NCBI RefSeq assembly: GCF_008764245.1
Contig: NZ_VTQV01000004.1
Coordinates: 114,104 to 178,103 of the forward strand
Length of the DNA: 64,000 bases
Origin: Bacillus subtilis
GTDB taxonomy: Bacteria; Bacillota; Bacilli; Bacillales; Bacillaceae_C
Direction of reading: 5' to 3'
A program made the position numbers and the translations under genes. Of this stretch, positions 54,606-63,961 are shown in pieces; position 1 is the stretch's first letter, and every line of letters starts with the position of its first letter. The notes beneath the pieces are model-generated. The model ran no database searches. It saw only the letters and a list, made by a program, of their open reading frames with translations, and had not been told where the DNA came from.

Positions 54606-55424
54606 TCAATCCTTCATCCCTGAAGTAGCCATTCCTTGTAAAAACTGCTTCTGGAAAATTAAAAATACGATTAAAACAGGAATCATGGTTACAACAGACA
54701 TAGCTAGCAGGCTTCCCCAGTCTACGTTATATTCACCTATAAAATTCGATAAGGCCAATTGAACCGTGTAATAAACTGGGTCACTGATTACAATTAATGG
54801 CCAAATAAAATCGTCCCATCTCCACATAAACGAGAAAATGGCAAGAACGGAAATAACGGGTTTTGCTATTGGAACAATAATTCTCCAAAAGATTTTCCAC
54901 TCCCCTGCCCCGTCAATTCTTGCCGCTTCAAGAAGATCATCAGGAACGGTTAAGAGATACTGCCGAATGAGAAACACACCTGTCGGGGTGGCAGCAGGTG
55001 GAATAATAATCCCCCACAAAGTGTTGTAGAGCCCTAACTTGCTTATTACGGTAAAAATTGGCGTCATGATTACCTCTAGAGGAATCATCAAGGTTGAGAT
55101 AAATCCAATTAATATAAATGTATCTCCTTTGAAACGGTACTTAGCAAGTGCATAGCCTGCCATTGTATTAATTAATAATGTTAAAAGAGTGGCTGTTATG
55201 GTCACAACTGTGCTATTCCAAAAGTATCTACCAAAATTCCCTTGTTCAAAAGCTGTAATGAAGTTTTCAAAGGTTGGATGTTCTGGAATAAATTTAGGAG
55301 GTAAACTGTAAAGTTCGGTTGAGTTCTTTATCGAAGATAAGATCACCCAAATGACCGGAAAAATAAAGATACAAACAAAAATGATTAAAAATATATATGT
55401 TAATATCTTAGGTTTCTTCCTCAT
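54606..55424 (-). CDS. Second sugar ABC importer, permease (MalG/MsmG type)
   Basis: A 272-residue permease with six spans and the EAA loop LLEAARIDGAGEWKIFWRII near residue 180. The ATG at 55424 has GGGGAGGGAG before it and overlaps the preceding TGA as ATGA; the frame opens eight codons earlier. Last gene of a long operon that also encodes a two-component system and an unassigned enzyme. Confidence 0.92.
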   Translation of the reverse strand: MRKKPKILTYIFLIIFVCIFIFPVIWVILSSIKNSTELYSLPPKFIPEHPTFENFITAFEQGNFGRYFWNSTVVTITATLLTLLINTMAGYALAKYRFKGDTFILIGFISTLMIPLEVIMTPIFTVISKLGLYNTLWGIIIPPAATPTGVFLIRQYLLTVPDDLLEAARIDGAGEWKIFWRIIVPIAKPVISVLAIFSFMWRWDDFIWPLIVISDPVYYTVQLALSNFIGEYNVDWGSLLAMSVVTMIPVLIVFLIFQKQFLQGMATSGMKD

Positions 55425-56353
55425 TCGATTCTCCCTCCCCGCGTCCACTTAAATTGAATAATAGTAAAGATCGCAATCACGAAAAACAAGATAACTGACA
55501 TGGCGCTTGCATAACCTAGCTCACCTTTTTCAAAACTATACTCGTAAATATATTGGACCAAAAATGTCGTTTCTTTCGCTGGTCCTCCTCCAGTGAGTGC
55601 AAGTACGAGTGGGTATTGTTTAAATGATTCAATAAGCAACAAGATCAAAACTAGCAGGCTAGTTGGTTTTAATAGGGGGACAGTTATATTCCAAAACATC
55701 TTAAACCTTGAAGCACCATCTATTTGCGCAGCTTCATAGTAAGAAGTTGGTATACTTTGCAAGCCCGCCATAAATATAACCATAAAAAAGCCAATTCGAG
55801 CCCATACAGTCCCAATAATGACTGATATTTTTGCAAAGAATGGATCCGATAACCATTTAATAGGTGTTAATCCAATTGATTCTAATAGATAATTTACAAT
55901 CCCAAAGCTGTCTCCGAAAATCCACTTCCAAGTAAGCCCTACTATGATTGCTGAAATCATCGTTGGCCAATAAAATATGGCGCGAAAGAATCCCTTCGCC
56001 CTAATTTCCTTAATTAATAAATTGGCAATTCCAAGTGAACAAACAAAAATAAGAGGCACTACAGCAAGTGCATATATAAATGTATTTCCAAATATCTTCC
56101 AATACTCCGAACTCGTGAAGGCCTTTTGATAATTTTCAAAGCCAATAAAATTGATATCTGAAAGGCCATCAAAGTCTGTGAATGAATAAAATAAGCCTAC
56201 AAAGGCCGGAACCACGATAAATATAAAAAAGATTAAAAAGTTTGGAAGCACAAATAAATATGGAGCTAATTGCCGTTTTATTTTATCGTTACGCAAGGAG
56301 AATCGTTTGGTCGTTTTTAGCGCATTCTGCTCTTTTACATGTGGACCCACCAT
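55421..56353 (-). CDS. Second sugar ABC importer, permease (MalF/MsmF type)
   Basis: A permease of about 310 residues with a basic N-terminal tail, six spans and the EAA loop YYEAAQIDGASRFKMFWNIT near residue 218. The start is uncertain (ATG 56353 or GTG 56359); both follow a GGTAGGTGA site. Upstream, a family C repeat of 168 bp separates it from the sugar-binding protein gene. Confidence 0.9.
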   Translation of the reverse strand: MVGPHVKEQNALKTTKRFSLRNDKIKRQLAPYLFVLPNFLIFFIFIVVPAFVGLFYSFTDFDGLSDINFIGFENYQKAFTSSEYWKIFGNTFIYALAVVPLIFVCSLGIANLLIKEIRAKGFFRAIFYWPTMISAIIVGLTWKWIFGDSFGIVNYLLESIGLTPIKWLSDPFFAKISVIIGTVWARIGFFMVIFMAGLQSIPTSYYEAAQIDGASRFKMFWNITVPLLKPTSLLVLILLLIESFKQYPLVLALTGGGPAKETTFLVQYIYEYSFEKGELGYASAMSVILFFVIAIFTIIQFKWTRGGRIE

Positions 56354-56459
56354 ATTCACCTACCCATCTTCATTTTTCTCTAATAGGTAGAGGCAGGGAC
56401 AAAAGTTTTTTAATAACTGTAGATCCGAACAATACGATGTTTGAGCATGTACTAGCTCC

Positions 56460-56627
56460 GGAAATATACTTCGCTTTCCGTGGGCAACTGGTGAGCCTCC
56501 TCAGGCCTACAGGGTGTAGGTCATAAAGGCGTTGCGCCAGGACGGCGCGTAATTAGCCTTTGATCCTCATTCGCACTGCGGGGTCTCACCGATGCCTTAT
56601 TTCCCACAGGATTCTCCGTATATTTCC
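56460..56627. repeat. Interspersed palindromic repeat family C with a B-like core
   Basis: GGAAATATAC on the left and GTATATTTCC on the right are perfect inverted ends; further inside CGTGGG/CCCAC and TGGTGAG/TCTCACC also pair, so the whole 168 bp can fold into one long hairpin. The centre (56509-56568, ACAGGGTGTAGGTC to GATCCTC) resembles family B. From memory, elements ending ATACTTCGCTTTCCG are frequent in Bacillus genomes. It sits inside the ABC operon. Confidence 0.65.
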
Positions 56628-56699
56628 TCTGCTAATTCATTAAATTGTTCGTTCCTAAAGTTGGCTGTTTTACTTATGTCCCAGCCTCTATATTTTTTC

Positions 56700-57983
56700 T
56701 TATTTAGAATCCTCAATCGCTTCTTTTAGCTTCTCCGCAACTTTATCCATTGATTCTTGTGCAGATACATTTCCGCTTATCGCTTCCACTACCGCATCGC
56801 GAATATCAGTCGTAACCTTAGAAATGACAACTTGATTTCCCCAGTCATTTGCTGCAGCTTCTGGAGTATTCTCTAATTCATTTGAAAATACCTTAAACAT
56901 TTCCTTACCAAATTCGTAATCTAGTTCATTGTTATCTAGTCTTGCACTTAAAAATAGTGATTCTTGGTTAAATTTCGCATTGACTTCTTGAGAGGCTAAA
57001 TATTTTACAAATTCAGCTGCTTCTTCTTCTACTCCAGAATTTTCAAAGGCCATAATATATTTACCTCCAGGGACAGAAGAACGATTCTCACCTTTTGGAA
57101 GATACGTTACACCCCATTCGAAATCCTCAATATCTTGATAGTTACTTAACATCCAATTACCGGCTAAATGGGCGGCAGCTGTTCCAGAACGAAATAGGTT
57201 ATTGGGATTTTCGCCACCCAACCAAACTGACTCAGGAATAATTTCATCTTGGTGAAGTTGAACAAATTTATCTAAAGCAGCTACACTTTCTTTTTCATTA
57301 ATCGCAGGAGCAGACAAATCTTGATTAAAAATACTACCGCCATACTCATAGATCATCGTTGAATATCGATGAGGAGTAAAATCCACTAATAAACCGTATT
57401 TTGCGCCGCCTTTTTCTTTCACTTGTTGAATCGCAGTAGCAAATTCATCCCATGTCCAAATATCTTCAGGCGTTTCAGGAACTTCAACCCCAGCCTTATC
57501 AAAAAGGGTTTTATTATAAATCAAGCCATTGGCAGTAACATCCATTGGTGCTGCAATAATCTTTTCATCTTTAATATAGTAAGGTTTAATAGAAGGTAAA
57601 AACTGTGATGTAAATTCATCTACATCTCCAACATACTCTGAAAGGTCTAATGCTCGATCAGCAAATATCCCTGTATCCGTTATACGTGCTAGCGCAGGTG
57701 GTTTTCCTCCTGCAATCATAGTTTTTAATTTTGTACTAAAATCTTCATAGGCTACTTCAATTAAGTTAATTTCAACATTCTCATTAGAAGCTTGATAATC
57801 TTTAATAATATCTTTCATTACGTCTCCTTCTATACCATCCGTAAACCAAAGGAAGTCTAGGGTTACCTTTTTGTTTGAACTGTTTGCTTTTTCCTTGTTA
57901 GAATCGTTGGAACAAGCCGCAACCACCAGTATTAGTACAATTGACAACGCTAGTAAAGGGAATAGCTTAAAATATTGTTTCAT
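56700..57983 (-). CDS. Second sugar ABC importer, binding lipoprotein
   Basis: A 427-residue family 1 solute-binding protein. Signal peptide with lipobox VAAC (Cys24), a Ser/Asn/Lys linker, then VTLDFLWFTDGIEGDVMKD; later GTAAAHLAGNWMLSNY and GGKYIMAFENSG are typical of the family. Ribosome site GAGGAGAAAG. It follows the large unassigned enzyme by 57 bp. Substrate unknown; the companion enzyme suggests a (uronic-acid) oligosaccharide. Confidence 0.9.
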   Translation of the reverse strand: MKQYFKLFPLLALSIVLILVVAACSNDSNKEKANSSNKKVTLDFLWFTDGIEGDVMKDIIKDYQASNENVEINLIEVAYEDFSTKLKTMIAGGKPPALARITDTGIFADRALDLSEYVGDVDEFTSQFLPSIKPYYIKDEKIIAAPMDVTANGLIYNKTLFDKAGVEVPETPEDIWTWDEFATAIQQVKEKGGAKYGLLVDFTPHRYSTMIYEYGGSIFNQDLSAPAINEKESVAALDKFVQLHQDEIIPESVWLGGENPNNLFRSGTAAAHLAGNWMLSNYQDIEDFEWGVTYLPKGENRSSVPGGKYIMAFENSGVEEEAAEFVKYLASQEVNAKFNQESLFLSARLDNNELDYEFGKEMFKVFSNELENTPEAAANDWGNQVVISKVTTDIRDAVVEAISGNVSAQESMDKVAEKLKEAIEDSK

Positions 57984-58039
57984 ATTCTTTCTCCTCCTCT
58001 TTTCAACGAGAATCTTGGCACCAAAACCAACTTCTTAAA

Positions 58040-60556
58040 CTATATTTTCATATCGCTGATTACCCATTTTTCTATCGCTCCCATCGTCCCTTGATCCGTA
58101 TTAGATCTAATTTCTCCATTTGCTTTAAGTGGCCCCTGCCAAGGGCTTTCCACTACTCCATGGACCGGATCATAGAATAATATATGATCTTCGCTTAATT
58201 CCATTTCAGCTCTCTTCATACTCTCAATAAAATGTTCAAAAGTCGGGAATTGACGAATATGGCTATTACGCAATATCCAGATGTTGTCTCTCCCTAATGA
58301 AATAAGCTCACGATTTTTATACTGTCCCGCCTCCTGTAATACCAATCCATTTTTAGCATAAAGAGCTACAAATGAGTCTCCAATCCTCCCAAAACACCAA
58401 TTATTATCTATTACAATCTGGTCAAAGGCGGCAATAGGGAAATAGGCATGTGTGTAATGGATCTCATCTTCTTGATTTATCTTAAAATGAACAAAAGCAA
58501 TATCTTGGTATTGATCTACTTTTGGTAATCTCCCATTTCCGGCCCAAAAGCTTGGTCTGCCAGTACCTAACTCTGCTTCTTCTCCCGGATGGTTAATCCA
58601 AATCATTGCTTCCGGACTAAGAATGGAATGAATAACATGCTCTGAATAGCCTTTTACACCTGGACGGTACTCAATAGCGCTTGATAATAAACCGTAATTA
58701 TTTTTAAATGTATAAAGATCAACAAATCCCTTTGAACCTTGGCTGTTTCTAAATAGAAGGTTTTCATCTGGTTTTAAATTAAGTAAATCCATGTAATTAG
58801 GTGGTTTATACTCCGAAACACTAAAAGAAGTAGTAGCAAAGGTGGCATTATTTAAATTACCAACTCCATATGCCATCCAAAGTAATGATGTAGTTGCATT
58901 ATTATAGTTTCCTTTAAGTTCCTTCTCATAGATACGGCCCTGAGAGCAGGATAGATACCCGTTAAAACTATTTATTGCCAGTAATCTAAATGTTGTGTCT
59001 AGAGCTTTCTTTGCTGCCCTTTTTAATTCCATATCTTCTATCAAATCATATATTTGAAGAAAGCCCATAACATTTATGGGGATATAAGCACTAGAATTCC
59101 ACTCTGCTAATCCTTCTTCGTTAAATTTTTCAAACCACTTAAAAAGCCTACTCTTCGCTTTCTTCATATGCTCGAAACCACTTATTTCTGAATTTGGAAA
59201 TATTTCATTTGGAAATAATTGACCTGCTAAATACTCACAAGTATGGAACAATAACGCATGATTTTCGCTAAAGAACCACATAACGTCATTTCCCGGTTCA
59301 TCAAACCAATAACGGTAATTTAGAATCGCCTGCTTACACTTCATCCAAAAATCCTCATAAAACAAATCTGTTTCTCGAAATTCTATCCAAAAACGAAATA
59401 ATTGATTTAAATAAAAGTCACTGCAATCAAACCTTCTATTTATATCATCTAATGTTTCTCTTACAAGTGTTTCGGCTAAACCTAGCTCTCTGCCCGTCTT
59501 TACTAACGCGTATGCTCTATGCATATCTTTTTTTCCAAATTCAGCTATAAAATTGAGCGTCTGGTTCCTTCTAGAAAGAAGGCTATCTTTAGAACCTGTC
59601 GGAATCATCTTTTCCGGATAAAGTTGAATAAACATATCTTTGTGTAAAATGACATTCTGATGTTGTACTGAAATAGTTAAAAGGGAATTTCCCATTCCCA
59701 TTTCTTCAACTTTCCCGAGTACAGCGTTCTTTTCTCCGGGAGCTATGACCTTTTTAAATTCTTTTTTTTCATCCCACCACTCTGATTTTAAAGCACATTT
59801 TAGGTGTATTTCTTTTTCAAGTGGGTTCTCAAAGTGAATTTTCACGTCACCAGTTTTTATAACATCGGATTCAAAATATGCATTTCCTAAAGAATCTTCT
59901 AATGCTTTTATAGACTCTGGTTTTATATTCCCTACAGGTAGAATCATTTCCAGATTGTCTTTTCCAAAGTAATCAAGTCTAAAGTAAAAGAGTGTATCTC
60001 TTTCGGCCAAATCCTCAAATAATATTATAAATTCGTTTTTTCCTTCCCGAAGATTGGCTTCAAATTGAATTTCTTTCTCCTCATTTCTTGTATATGGAGA
60101 GAACTGTAGTATTTTCTCTCCATTTATCCAAAGCACAACACTTCCGCATGTAGATAAAACAAATGGGACTTTCCGGGCTATCTTTGAGTGTATATTCGTA
60201 AAAGCCCAGGCTTTTAAGTGAGTAGGTTGTTGCCAAAAACCTGATCGTTCTACCTTTTTATTTTTCCAAGGAAAGTAAACCTGCCATTCCTTGGTTGAAG
60301 AGCCATATTGGAGTGACTCGCCCAGGTATATTTTCTCTGTTTTTATTTTCTCTTTCTCCACCTTATTTTCTAAATCTATAAATTCCTTCCGACTTGGATT
60401 TTCAAATATGGAGAAACCTTCCGTTAACCATTTGTTTAAATCGCCCGAATAATCCATCGTAATTTTTTCAAATTCCTTCTCTTGTTCGAAGGTTCCAGCT
60501 ACAAGCCAACGATCTACAGGGGTATTTGATTGTAAGTGATAGATAAGATAATTCAT
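58040..60556 (-). CDS. Large cytoplasmic enzyme of unknown family, lyase/hydrolase-like
   Basis: An 838-residue protein without signal peptide. I do not recognise a family. Residues 1-330 look like beta-sandwich domains (VPFVLSTCGSVVLWINGEKI is a carbohydrate-binding, PA14-like turn). Residues 360-560 are helical with Trp/Tyr/His-rich stretches (NDVMWFFSENHALLFHTCEY, GLAEWNSSAYIPINVMG) like an (alpha/alpha)6 toroid, and the last 250 residues are beta-rich (WINHPGEEAELGTGRPSFW). That layout is shared by heparinase/alginate-lyase-type enzymes and some glycosidases. Between a two-component system and a sugar importer, it is probably the intracellular enzyme for the imported glycan. Start ATG follows AGAGAGGGAG. 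Confidence 0.6.
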   Translation of the reverse strand: MNYLIYHLQSNTPVDRWLVAGTFEQEKEFEKITMDYSGDLNKWLTEGFSIFENPSRKEFIDLENKVEKEKIKTEKIYLGESLQYGSSTKEWQVYFPWKNKKVERSGFWQQPTHLKAWAFTNIHSKIARKVPFVLSTCGSVVLWINGEKILQFSPYTRNEEKEIQFEANLREGKNEFIILFEDLAERDTLFYFRLDYFGKDNLEMILPVGNIKPESIKALEDSLGNAYFESDVIKTGDVKIHFENPLEKEIHLKCALKSEWWDEKKEFKKVIAPGEKNAVLGKVEEMGMGNSLLTISVQHQNVILHKDMFIQLYPEKMIPTGSKDSLLSRRNQTLNFIAEFGKKDMHRAYALVKTGRELGLAETLVRETLDDINRRFDCSDFYLNQLFRFWIEFRETDLFYEDFWMKCKQAILNYRYWFDEPGNDVMWFFSENHALLFHTCEYLAGQLFPNEIFPNSEISGFEHMKKAKSRLFKWFEKFNEEGLAEWNSSAYIPINVMGFLQIYDLIEDMELKRAAKKALDTTFRLLAINSFNGYLSCSQGRIYEKELKGNYNNATTSLLWMAYGVGNLNNATFATTSFSVSEYKPPNYMDLLNLKPDENLLFRNSQGSKGFVDLYTFKNNYGLLSSAIEYRPGVKGYSEHVIHSILSPEAMIWINHPGEEAELGTGRPSFWAGNGRLPKVDQYQDIAFVHFKINQEDEIHYTHAYFPIAAFDQIVIDNNWCFGRIGDSFVALYAKNGLVLQEAGQYKNRELISLGRDNIWILRNSHIRQFPTFEHFIESMKRAEMELSEDHILFYDPVHGVVESPWQGPLKANGEIRSNTDQGTMGAIEKWVISDMKI

Positions 60557-60661
60557 TTATCTCCCTCTCTCTAGTAACCGTTTCCAATTTACGTTGAAAA
60601 TATTTTTCTATCTTCAATGTTACTAAAGTCTATGAACAGAGGGAGGTTGAATTTTTTGAGG

Positions 60662-62242
60662 TTATTGTGGAATATTTTGACTACTTAATTTCCTATACTC
60701 TGAGGGGGTTATCTTTATGATCTTTTTAAAGACTTGCCCAAAATATCTTGCATCGGTAAAACCTACTCTTTTTGCAACTTCATTCGTTTTTAAATCAGTG
60801 GTTTTAAGGAGTCTTTGGGCAACCTGTATTCTTTTTTCAGCAATATAGATGCTCAGGTTTTTATTTGTCTCCTTTTTAAATGTTCTACTTAAATAACTAA
60901 CATTCACTTCAAGTTCATCCGCTATATACTGCGCGTTTAAATCGGGGTTGGAATATTGGTGGTCAATCATTCTTTTTGTTTTCTCAGTAATCCCTAAATT
61001 ATTCTTTAGCATATTTTCATGTAAATGCTGTTTAAATTCCATACAAGTTTGTGTGATGAACTTTTGTAAATCCTTAAATGACTTACAACTTTGCAAGTGA
61101 TCATACTCCATCTGAATCGCAAAATTCTGATCCCATCTGGCAACTACTAATGATAGTTTTATTATCAACTCCAGACTATAATTAATAACTACTTGTTTAT
61201 CATGGATAAATTCTAGTTTTCTAAAGAGAATCTGTAATTCATCGTGAATTTCTTTATCGTTCCATTCTTCAAAGTGCTCAATAAATCTTGTTAAACGAAT
61301 AGGAAAGTTGTCTATGCTCTTCTTTATAATTCTGTCTTCATATATATAAACCTTCCCCTGCCCTTCAAAAAAGCTATTCAGCAATGCCGAATTTGCTTGT
61401 TCATAAGAATGGTGAATAGAATTTATTGTGGTGAATATGCTCCCTATACCAATGGAAATCGTCAAATTATATTGGAATTGAAGATGATTCAAAATGCTTA
61501 TCGCTATTTCTCTCAATCTATTTTCAGCCACTTTACTAGGGAGCTTTGTTGAAACACTCGGTATCAAAATTAATTGGAGGTTATCCACTATAAAGCGCAC
61601 CTGTAAATTTTCGCTATAAAATACTTTTTCGATGGATGTTGTTATACTTTGGAAGATCCGCTCATCTTCTATCTCTTTAATCCTCTCTACAATCATGATC
61701 GCTCCTTGGCCAATCGTTAATTGAAGTTGATCAATTTTACGGCTAACATTTTGTGTATTGATAATCCCCTTAACGACAATATCATGTAACAGCGATTGTT
61801 CTATTATTGGAATACTTTCTTGAAAAGCTGATTCCATCCATTCATAGTTTTCCAGCGAAATTCTGGTTTTTTCTATTCTTTTTACTGCCTTTTTTATTAC
61901 TTTTATCACTTCATCTTTGTCTGTTGGTTTAAGCAAATAATCGAAAACACTATATTTTAAAGCCTCTTTTGCAAACTCAAATTCGTCGTAACCAGACAGA
62001 AGAATTAGGATCATATCCGTATCTTCTTGATAAACATACTCCGCTAATTCCAAACCAGTATAACCAGACATGACGATATCTGATATTGTAATATCTGGTT
62101 TAAGCTCTTCTATTTTTTTTCTCCCTTCTATGCCGTTCATTGCAGTCCCACATATTGTGCAACCTAAGCTTTCCCAATCAATTAATTCGGATAATCCTTT
62201 GACGATTAAAGGCTCATCATCTACAATCAGTACTTTATACAT
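60662..62242 (-). CDS. Response regulator, AraC type (YesN-like)
   Basis: A 526-residue regulator. The receiver domain spans residues 1-125 (VLIVDDEPLIVKGL, phospho-Asp55 in DITISDIVMSG, LSGYDEFEFA, LLKP Lys), then a helical linker region, and a C-terminal AraC domain (about 425-520) with the two helix-turn-helix units, YIADELEVNVSYLSRTFKK and TNEVAKRVGFTDARYFGQVF. It overlaps the kinase gene by 8 bp and probably activates the downstream operon. Confidence 0.93.
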   Translation of the reverse strand: MYKVLIVDDEPLIVKGLSELIDWESLGCTICGTAMNGIEGRKKIEELKPDITISDIVMSGYTGLELAEYVYQEDTDMILILLSGYDEFEFAKEALKYSVFDYLLKPTDKDEVIKVIKKAVKRIEKTRISLENYEWMESAFQESIPIIEQSLLHDIVVKGIINTQNVSRKIDQLQLTIGQGAIMIVERIKEIEDERIFQSITTSIEKVFYSENLQVRFIVDNLQLILIPSVSTKLPSKVAENRLREIAISILNHLQFQYNLTISIGIGSIFTTINSIHHSYEQANSALLNSFFEGQGKVYIYEDRIIKKSIDNFPIRLTRFIEHFEEWNDKEIHDELQILFRKLEFIHDKQVVINYSLELIIKLSLVVARWDQNFAIQMEYDHLQSCKSFKDLQKFITQTCMEFKQHLHENMLKNNLGITEKTKRMIDHQYSNPDLNAQYIADELEVNVSYLSRTFKKETNKNLSIYIAEKRIQVAQRLLKTTDLKTNEVAKRVGFTDARYFGQVFKKIIKITPSEYRKLSSQNIPQ

Positions 62243-63890
62243 TGTATCCCTCCCTGTTGGTAGGCAATATAAGTTCTACGAAAGTACCTACATTTACATT
62301 GCTTTCTATTTTTAAACCATAATCTTTTCCATATAATAGTTTTATTCGATTTCGTACGTTTGCTATCCCGTTACCTGTTCCCCCATTATCCTTAGTGGGA
62401 ACATATTCTCCAGTTAAAAGAGTGTTAAGAACATCTTTATCCATCCCAGCCCCATTATCAAGCACCTGAATATGTAATTGATTGTTCACTACGCTTGCAT
62501 TTATAAATAGATACCCTTTTTCCACCTTTTTTTCTAGGCCATGCACCATTGCATTTTCAACGAGTGGTTGTAAAATTAACTTCGGCACTAAGCAATTTTC
62601 TGTATCAGGATCTAATTGTATGGAATATTGTATTTTCCCTTGAAATCTAATCTTTTGAATGGCCATGTAATCTTCAATATATTTAATTTCATCTTTCAAA
62701 TTAATAAATTCCTTTTTATTCTGTATACTTGACTTTAATAATCTACTTAAAGAAATGGTCATTTTACTAACATCTTTCGTCTTACCAAATTGGGCCATCC
62801 AATTTATCGCATCCAAAGTATTGTAGAGAAAATGCGGATTAATTTGAGCCCTTAAGGCACGCAATTGAGCATCCTTTTCATTAATATCTTTTTTATAAAT
62901 ATCTGAAATGAGGGTGTTAATCTTATTCATCATTCTATTAAAACTATCGCCAACACGTCCAAGTTCATCTATTCGATTTAGTTGAACCTGTACATTGAAG
63001 TTGTCTTTTTCTACTTCATCCATCACTAAACTTAATTTATTTAATGGTCTAACAATATGATTTGTAGAAATCCAAATCATAATAATCCCCACTAGAATGG
63101 CTACAAATCCAATGATAAAGATTGTTCTTTGGATTAAGGTAGGCCCTTCTGTGATTTCGTTTAGACTTATTAATGATATAATTTTCCAGCCAGTTAAATC
63201 CGATTTATCAACGCTAACCAACATTCTTCCATATCCTGGTACCTCTATAAATGAATCTGAATCAACTGAGTCATACTTTTGATCTGTTAACCATGAATCT
63301 ATTTTTTTATATTCCGAATTAGACAATACTAAATTGTCCTGATCATCTAAAATAAAAATATATCTTTCTTCTGTTGGATCAAATTTTTTGATTCGATCCT
63401 GCAAATACGATTTGTTCATGGACATTGTTAAATATCCGATCACATTCATATAATAAGAATCTAAATTGTATATCATGCGATTAGCCGTTATAACAGATTG
63501 TTGAATATTCCAGGTAACCTTTCCGCTTTCATCATAGTTATTTAGATGTAATTCATCGAAATATTGATAGCTTTTATCGTTCACACTTCTTCTTAACTTG
63601 ACTCTTGCATTTTTTCTATCATATAAATAAATTAAGTCAACTTCATCAGACATCATCGTCCCATCAACAACAAGAGAGGAGAGTTGCTTATTTAACTGGT
63701 ATTTTTCCGTATTATTTATATACTCTTTTTGCAAAAGCCTTTGGATTTCTTCATCAAAAGCTACTCCATCCATTACTCGATTAAAAGACTCAACCATATT
63801 ATCAATACTCATAGAAATTTGTGTCACCATAATCGTATTATATCTAGTAGCTTCATTGATCTGAATTTTAACTGCTACTAGATATGTTGT
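62235..63890 (-). CDS. Sensor histidine kinase (YesM-like), N-terminus missing
   Basis: From the ATG at 63830 it encodes 531 residues: extracellular dCache-like sensor (to about 230), membrane span (about 236-255), HAMP linker, His-kinase domain with phospho-His333 in RAQINPHFLYNTL, and an ATPase domain with NGAGM and GTGNGIANVRNR. The first membrane span is absent. The frame stays open for 20 more codons (ending upstream at TAA 63891-63893), with protein-like sequence (VAVKIQINEATRYNTIM) but no start codon or ribosome site. The gene appears truncated at about 63890, possibly by an insertion; without TM1 the sensor domain would be misplaced. Confidence 0.8.
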   Translation of the reverse strand, partial: TTYLVAVKIQINEATRYNTIMVTQISMSIDNMVESFNRVMDGVAFDEEIQRLLQKEYINNTEKYQLNKQLSSLVVDGTMMSDEVDLIYLYDRKNARVKLRRSVNDKSYQYFDELHLNNYDESGKVTWNIQQSVITANRMIYNLDSYYMNVIGYLTMSMNKSYLQDRIKKFDPTEERYIFILDDQDNLVLSNSEYKKIDSWLTDQKYDSVDSDSFIEVPGYGRMLVSVDKSDLTGWKIISLISLNEITEGPTLIQRTIFIIGFVAILVGIIMIWISTNHIVRPLNKLSLVMDEVEKDNFNVQVQLNRIDELGRVGDSFNRMMNKINTLISDIYKKDINEKDAQLRALRAQINPHFLYNTLDAINWMAQFGKTKDVSKMTISLSRLLKSSIQNKKEFINLKDEIKYIEDYMAIQKIRFQGKIQYSIQLDPDTENCLVPKLILQPLVENAMVHGLEKKVEKGYLFINASVVNNQLHIQVLDNGAGMDKDVLNTLLTGEYVPTKDNGGTGNGIANVRNRIKLLYGKDYGLKIESNVNVGTFVELILPTNREGYNV

Positions 63891-63922
63891 TTATGGCAAA
63901 CTAAAAATGTAGGTTATGGCAC

Positions 63923-63961
63923 TTCTTTTATGCATGGCCTATAGGGCCATGCATAAAAGAA
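63923..63961. terminator. Perfect hairpin beyond the kinase breakpoint
   Basis: A 17-bp perfect stem (TTCTTTTATGCATGGCC and its complement) with a 5-base loop, flanked by A- and T-rich sequence. It is a bidirectional terminator, 30 bp past the point where the kinase frame ends, and may belong to inserted DNA that continues outside the window. Confidence 0.6.
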
